Source of the DNA: Scleropages formosus
Lineage: Eukaryota; Chordata; Actinopteri; Osteoglossiformes; Osteoglossidae
Direction of reading: 5' to 3'
DNA length: 64,000 bases
NCBI RefSeq assembly: GCF_900964775.1
Contig: NC_041807.1
Span: 33,098,013-33,162,012, forward strand
Shown here: positions 57,738-64,000 of the stretch, piece after piece
Layout: the number at the start of each line of letters is the position of its first letter
Position numbering within the stretch: the stretch's first letter is position 1
Notes under the pieces: generated by a model
Databases searched by the model: none
The model's input: only the letters and a program-made list of their open reading frames with translations
Told to the model about the DNA's origin: nothing
Program-made: the position numbers and the translations under genes

Positions 57738-57850
57738 ACGTGGGGTGCCTTGTGATGGGCTGGCGTCCTGTCCTGGGTGTGTCCCCTCCCCCTCCAGCCC
57801 TATGCCCTGTGTTGCCGTGTTAGGCTCCAGTTTGATCCCGCTTGGGACAA
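57738..57850 (+). repeat. SINE family C, 3' fragment
   Basis: Starts inside the body (GTGGGGTGCCTTGTGATGGG) and runs to CGCTTGGGACAA. The tRNA-like head and the GT tail are missing. Confidence 0.75.
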
Positions 57851-58400
57851 TGAAGTGTCAGCGATGTTCGGAGATCGGCCACCTGACTAAGGACAGTGTA
57901 GGCCCCCACCGCCTTACCCAACGTGGGGGGAAGATCATCTCTCCCGCAGCTGTCCACAGCGCAAGCCGACCTATGCCGGGGTGGTGTAGGCAGAGGCCTT
58001 CCCGACAGGGGACGGTGTGGAAGCCCAGGCTTCATCCGGCGGCGCTGCGGAGCAGCTGGGATCAGCGGCAGGTGCTGAGGTAAGAGAGAGGTTGTCTGCG
58101 GCCAGTGTGGCACAGTCTCCTTCTTCGCTAGGCACTTCTGAGAGGTCCCGGGCCGAGGAGGAGAGGGACCCACCTGGTCACTTGGACATTTTACAGGACT
58201 TTGTGGGAGTGACCAAGAAGAAGAAAAGGTGCAGAAGGGAGGCTGGGAACTACACTGGGGGTGCCGGTCTTGACTGCGACCCCTCAGAAGGGCAGAGAAG
58301 ATGCTCCCTCCTCCATAGAGATACCCGATCATTCAGGCTTATTAGTTATTAACTTGTCTTGGGTGGGGTCTCCCCCAGTTCATCAGAGCTGGGGGAAGAG
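57848..58400 (+). pseudogene. Possible L1/Tx1-type ORF1 scrap with zinc-knuckle remnant
   Basis: The frame MKCQRCSEIGHLTKDS resembles a CCHC knuckle (CX2CX4HX4C) whose last cysteine is serine. Downstream frames are Ser/Glu/Lys-rich (GTSERSRAEEERDPPGHLDI). That suits the tail of a Tx1-like ORF1, but it could also be a gag-like fossil. Broken. Confidence 0.35.
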
Positions 58401-60223
58401 TCCCATCTGACAGCTGTGAAGGACGGAGATTTTTCTTTAGAAAAACTGATTGAATAATTGATTTTAATTTGTAGATTTTATGGTATTTTAGATTTCATGT
58501 TTTATCTTTTAGGTCTGTGTTGTATGAATGTTTATGTTTATGGTTTTATTGACAGCAAAATCAGAATGTGAGGGTTTTGGCATGGGTGCTTGGTACTTTT
58601 CTTGTGGGTCTGGTACACATGTGTTTTATGTCGTGTATTTAAACCATTTTTAGTGAAGGGTTTTAAAGTCCCAGGTTCTTTTTGTCAAAATGGATATCTA
58701 TATTTGTTGTTAAATTCTGATGTTTATTTCTGTTTGTATTAGTGAAATAAGATGTTTGGAGAAGTGAGTAAGCTCAGTGATGTTTATGTTGAGAAATATT
58801 TTTATAATGGAATGTGAGGGTGTTCTTTTGTGTTTGTGATTTGTGATGTGGAATATTGGAAGTTTTATTTTTTGTTCTTATAACTTATGGCATTGAATAA
58901 AGTAGAAAAAACTAGAATCACACATCTGCAGCTAATGTCTCTTTCTCCTAATGTAATGCACACATTGGTTTTTCTGTGAGATTTGCATTGCTGTGGAGAA
59001 AAGCCTCTGCTTATGATTAAATGTAAATGTAAATAGATCCGAAGACACTGCTGAGTAACAGTAACAGTCACGGGTATCGGAAACGTAGGAGTTTTCTATG
59101 CAAGTATGTTGAATGCAACACTTAAATCTTCAAAGCAAATCACTTATGAAAAGGGCACAAACAGTAAAATCTCCTTAAAATGTAAGAATACAGCAAAAAA
59201 TGCCAGCTAACATCGTGACGTTTATGAGGGTCGCGATGGTAACAGGTAAACAGGCGGCGGCGACAGCGGCACCGTGATTCCGCCATGAAGAGGGCCCAAT
59301 TAGTAATGTTACCGCAAAAATTTCAATAAAATAATCTGCAATTTTTTTTGTAATATATGTATCGCACATTTTTTTTCTGGTGATACTGTAATTTTATATT
59401 TTGTTCAGCACAGCAAGAAGATGTTGGAAATGTGGAAATTTAATTTTAAATTATACAGTGATTTAAACTTTGCGGAATATATGTAGAATAGCACATGTGT
59501 ATTCAACGTTCAAATATCCCCACGTGATTTCGAATTGCCTTTTAGACCAAATTTCCATGTATAACCCACTTGTTTATTTTTCCACGTGTATTCAACATGT
59601 TGTGCCCACTGGTTGGCTTGCGCTCTGCTCACGACACAAATATACTTGTAGTACTCTTTTTTAAATAGTATTATAATTTCTGATGAAACCAAAGCACAAT
59701 ACAGAACTAAGCAACTGAACTAGCGTTATTTTATCATTCTTTTCTTATACTATACAAAAAGCATTTTGAAACTGAAAGAATATATACATGATATATCTGA
59801 AGTTAACACGGGACGAAAGTGAATATTTTACTCGGTAACTCGAGATGTAATCGTTTAAATGTGTGATCAGTGTTACAGAATATATAACTGGCAGCAAACA
59901 AAAGCAGTGTTTCTATGAGACAGGCAGCACAATTTTGACGAACTTGTTTGCTTGTATTTTGTTGGAATGGAAGCGTGTTGTAATTCAGGTTCCTCCAACA
60001 AAGCTATATCCTCATATTTTGCTTTGGACAAACCGACTTCAGAGCAATTAATTCACAGCTAAATAATGAGCAGCGGAGAATGAGTGCGGAAATGTCTGCC
60101 CCGTGTTTTTCCCCTGCTAATTCCTCTAGGGGCAGTTGACTTGTATAATGAGCCAACGAACTGCAGTTGGATTCGCTGTCAAGGGCTTGTGTCCCTTGTC
60201 CCCCTTGCCTGATGTCCATTCAT

Positions 60224-63200
60224 TGTGTCGCTTCACATTCACATTTATTCATTCGGCAGGCGGCTTCCTCCAAACCGACATTCAAATGCTATTTCAGCTA
60301 TAACGGGGTCCAGACAAAACCACCAAAAGTAGAACAAAACCACCCATATTAGTGTATGCTACAATACAATACAATACGTATAATGCCTTCCTTACTGCAG
60401 TTTCGTTATGTAAGAATGTAGTATTTTACAATTCAGAGAAGCGTTCATATCTACAGATAATCATAAGAATAAAAATGTTGGAATCCGGCCTGCTCATTTG
60501 TAGTTTATGAACACTTTTCTGAATTGTGAAATACAAGTTTATTATAATATAATGAGAGTGCAGAAAGGCATTAGAAGTGTGGTATTATAATAAAGTACAT
60601 TAATACTTGCATTATAAATTTACAGCTCACTGTTTTACAGCACAAAATTATTTGTACAATCATTATCAAAAAGCATAATTAAAAGAGCATCGTATCGCTT
60701 CACATTCACACTTATTCATTCGGCAGGCGGCTTAGTTCCTCCGAAGCGACGCCCGACTCAGGACATGATTGATTCAAATGCTGCCTGAGCACCACTTTCA
60801 AAGACCTGATGCTGGAAATTTCCACGCTATTCGTCGCGATGTTGTAACGTACAGGTGACATTATTTAAATTAGTTGCTCTCCAATTGGATTTGTTTAAAA
60901 AGTTACCCCGGCACATCAAAAAAGTGCGTCTGAAACTCCTGCTCTGCTGCGAAATCGCTTCTCTCTCTCACCTTTTGGGCTCAGATTTTTTTCTTCTTTC
61001 CTGTTTTACACTATTATGAAAGGTTAGGGATTTTAAAGTCCCAATTTTTGTTCCTATCATAGTAGGGCATATTTCTACTTGTTTTTAAACTCTGATGTTT
61101 TTTCCCTCCTCCTCCTTGTATTCGGAAAGATGAGTTTGTGCTCGGATGAGTGAAAAGCCTCTGTCGTGTTTGTGATGAGAAAGGTTTTAATGATAAATTG
61201 TTTGGATGTGCTTTTGTGTTTGAATATTATTGTAGTATTAATATAGAGTGTGGGATAATACCGTTTTGGTCCTAGGGTTTTTTTTTTTTTTTTTGTCTGG
61301 ACCCCATTTTAATTCGTGCCTGGTTGTAAACAGTTATGTCTTCTGCTTTACGTTTTGAAATTACGTGTATCATTTATGAAAAGTTAAAGACTATTATTCA
61401 ATGAAGTTAAAAGAAAATCGGTTGTGAAATGCACTTTTTTTAAACCTCGACTCGAACAGCGCTTCGGAGAAATGCATCTGCTAAACTACGGGGTAAATTG
61501 GGGTGTAAATTTCCACCGCAGTGTACGTGTGTGTGTGTGGGGGGGGGCGGTGTCTCTTGTATGATTAAAGAAATCCCCCCCCCCCACCTCCCTGCCCCCA
61601 GGCAAAGGCAAGAAGGGTAGAGCTCAGTTGAGGCCGTCCTCATTGATTGAGGAATCACGCCGTGATTCACGGTGCCACCGCGACCCGCATAATAAGCGTT
61701 TGGACAAATCATGATGATGGACCGCTTTGGCACAGGACAGCTTCAGCCTCGTCAGTGAGTACAATTTTGATCACTATATAATTGCGAGTCCTTCGACTCT
61801 GTGTGTGTGATGATCGTGGGGCCAATTTTTTGCTGAGTCACGACGTTAACTTGTTGTGTCCGGTTACTAAGGACAGCAGCATCGCGGCATTGTCCTCGTG
61901 TACAGCGTGAGTGTTTGGCTGCATCATCACGTGCATATGATGATATCGGCGGCCAGGTGTAAAATGAAAAATGTATCATCATCATGTCGTATATAGAAAT
62001 TTACGTCCTGTAGGAGGCCCGCGACGGGGACTGTGCGGTCAGTGTCGAGGGTGCGATCCTAATAATGGGGCGAAGTGAATGCGGACAAAAAGTCAAGACC
62101 AGTCAGTTTCCGTGTGTGTTTCTTAAATAACGGAGTCCTTTCAGTTCGTTTCGTGCGCTTCTCTCTTTTCTTTTACCCCGAGCCGAGTTGCTCTTTTTTA
62201 TCTGCGACAGCTGTCTAGACTAGTCTAGTGTAATAAAAAAGCCTTGAGGTGCGGCGACAACCCGGCGTCGTCGTCGTTGTCCCTGCCTGCCGCTCGACCG
62301 TCGGAGCACGAAGTGTGATTTAAAATGTTTCGCTAGGAGCACGAGCACCGTTCTGTCGGAGGCGAATCGCGTCGTGCTCCACGAGCAAACGAACGCGCTT
62401 TTGACCCTGCTGCTGCAGGTAGGTAAGTCGGTGCCCGTAGGCCCAGGACTCCGAGATGATGATGGAGGCGAAGGAACGCCAGTGAGAACCTCGCCCGCGT
62501 AACCTCCGTTTCCGCACATGTAGCTCTTTCCTCGGAAACAATGAAGATGTTAAGAGTAAACTTTGAGGCTGCCGGTGTGTCTTCCGTACATACATTCAGC
62601 CGCTAAGGTCTGGGTTTGGTGGGACACACAGTTACTTGTTGGCTCAAGCGAGAGAATTTGAATGGAGACAAAAAATGTGAATGGAGACATTACTGTTACA
62701 TACAGTGAAAGGGTAAAGTTTTCCTCGTCGGCAATATTGTGATCTGTTCAGAGCAATTCGAGTTGGTGAGTTTAACGCAAACAAACAAAGGAGGCTGCTG
62801 CTGCTGCTGCTGCTGTGATTTGACCTTCCGTCGGTGGCAGCAAAACTACGGTCAGCACCTTCCCTTGATATGCGATTATTACAGCTAATAATCTTTACAT
62901 GACACCTTTGTCCAACGTACAGCGTTTTACAGATGTATAGGCCCGGCTGTTTTCTTCAGTTCGGCCTAAGTGCCTTTGTTCAAGGGTACCGCAGCAGAGC
63001 GACAAAATCTGCTTTGCTCCGACTCGCCGAAGGGGGGCAGCAAAAACAAAGACGGTCGTTTCATTGTCTGTTCGGCGAATACAGCGAAGTTCTCGGGCTA
63101 CAGTCCTCTTTTCCTGCGCTAATATATAAGAGCAATGATACGATGTAGCCAGGGGCGGGGATAGAATGTATAGAATGGGTATGTCCGACTTCAACAGTAT

Positions 63201-64000
63201 TAACAGTTATAATCATAATAAGAATATGCGTCTTATTATTGAGCAATAACGGTACCTTGAGTGATTCACAGCACTAAGTTCGTTGTTTTGTTTCGCGTTA
63301 ACTTGCAGTTTGTACCCTTGTTATACATCAGGGTATTTTTGTTAGCAGAACAATCGGAAATACTTTGGAAGGGCACTACAGATTCGGGTAATAAGTCGGC
63401 GGGGAATCATGAGTACACTACAGGCTGACTTCAGACTCAGAGTAGTGTAAAAATGTGTAGTTTTGTGTTTTACTGGAAATCTCGATCCCAAAGCGTATAA
63501 TAATATCTCATTGGTGTATTATTACTTTGATCGTGCGTCACAGCAAAAGATGAAACGACTGCTTAGTCAGTGTTTGGTGTCCTGTCCGTCTTGGATGGTT
63601 TTGTAAAGTGAGGACTGCGGTGTGTATATGGCAAGGTTTCTAACCAACGGCCTTCAGTCCGGTGTTACAGTTATATGCAGACGGAACTCTACGAGTGCGC
63701 GCGCGCGACTTCTTCGCGATCGCAAACTGACCGCTAACGCAAAGTTCTGCGCTCCTTCGCCTTCCCCGCCCCCTCCCGCAGTTTGACCCCAGTCACGTGT
63801 CAGTGTACTTCCGCACTATATGTGGACAAATTAATGTGTTTGTTGTTGTGTCATTTTTTTTACTTTGCAAGTTAGTTGAACGTTTTTATTGATACACGTT
63901 TTACTTTCCCTTGTGGTTGCCGACAAATATGATCCGGTTGAAACGTTTCTGAAATTGTATTGGTGTGCGTCACAGCTGATGATAATATGAAGGGGCTCGC
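60224..64000 (-). repeat. Large inverted repeat, right arm (runs off the window)
   Basis: The mirror image of 53643-57409. The 15-bp terminal repeats of the 1-kb element are at 60305-60319 and 61291-61305. The match is still perfect at base 64000, so the arm continues and may reach an inverted partner of the U2 gene at 53270-53456. Confidence 0.97.

Larger units (their letters stand above)
57410..60223. other. Spacer between the inverted-repeat arms
   Basis: 2,814 bp not repeated in the arms. It holds a SINE fragment and a LINE-like scrap (separate entries). The rest, 58,400-60,220, is AT-rich with no gene or repeat that I recognise. A weak echo of the arm sequence near 55935 may lie at 59225-59300. 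Confidence 0.9.

Noticed and set aside
53643-64000. Arms read as the long terminal repeats of an LTR element
   Set aside because: The arms are inverted, not direct, and neither ends in TG...CA nor encloses any retroviral gene.
1-64000. CRISPR arrays, operons and bacterial signals
   Set aside because: All repeats are eukaryotic SINEs, LINEs, microsatellites or fold-backs, and the genes are spliced.

Overview
This is vertebrate nuclear DNA, almost certainly from a ray-finned fish. It has spliced genes with GT-AG introns, two conserved housekeeping genes, a Tc1/mariner transposon of the fish type, several LINE clades and many tRNA-derived SINEs. The GC-rich SINE (tRNA-like head, GT-rich tail) and the gene sequences would fit a bonytongue such as an arowana. 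That placement is memory-based inference, not something the window proves.

Bases 1-14,160 hold ACSS2 (cytosolic/nuclear acetyl-CoA synthetase) on the minus strand. All 18 coding exons are visible and give 682 codons plus stop in one continuous phase. A Tc1 element with an open transposase frame sits in its intron 11. Bases 14,160-25,770 are intergenic and made largely of SINE copies, one nested inside another with a clean target-site duplication. Bases 25,770-32,650 hold MAPRE1 (EB1, a microtubule plus-end binding protein), also minus strand. Its six coding exons give 260 codons plus stop, with a CpG-rich promoter carrying a perfect CRE. The two genes are linked but share no evident pathway. 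Their human orthologues both lie on 20q11.

Bases 32,650-53,200 are a repeat-rich accessory region. An unidentified coding-looking exon (36,497-39,706, minus) is split by an L2/Rex1-like LINE with an 8-bp target-site duplication, and that LINE is itself interrupted by a short LTR-like insertion. Next come a Tx1/L1-like LINE relic, other LINE pieces, a tRNA-Glu(CTC) gene, a G-rich minisatellite, a BovB/RTE-like LINE relic fused to a broken Tc1, and a nearly complete Jockey-superfamily LINE. Through 44.4-53.5 kb run several copies of the U2 spliceosomal snRNA gene. One (53,270-53,456, minus) looks fully functional; the others are relics that share flanking DNA with it.

Bases 53,643-64,000 are dominated by a very similar inverted repeat: arms of about 3.77 kb around a 2.8-kb spacer, with the right arm running off the window. 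Each arm carries CpG-rich blocks, a 1-kb segment bounded by 15-bp terminal inverted repeats, and an internal fold-back. Parts of the arm recur in the same order at 44.4-48.0 kb, which suggests an older, scrambled copy. No protein gene was recognised in the arms. The inverted repeat could be a real recent palindrome or an assembly join of two haplotypes.
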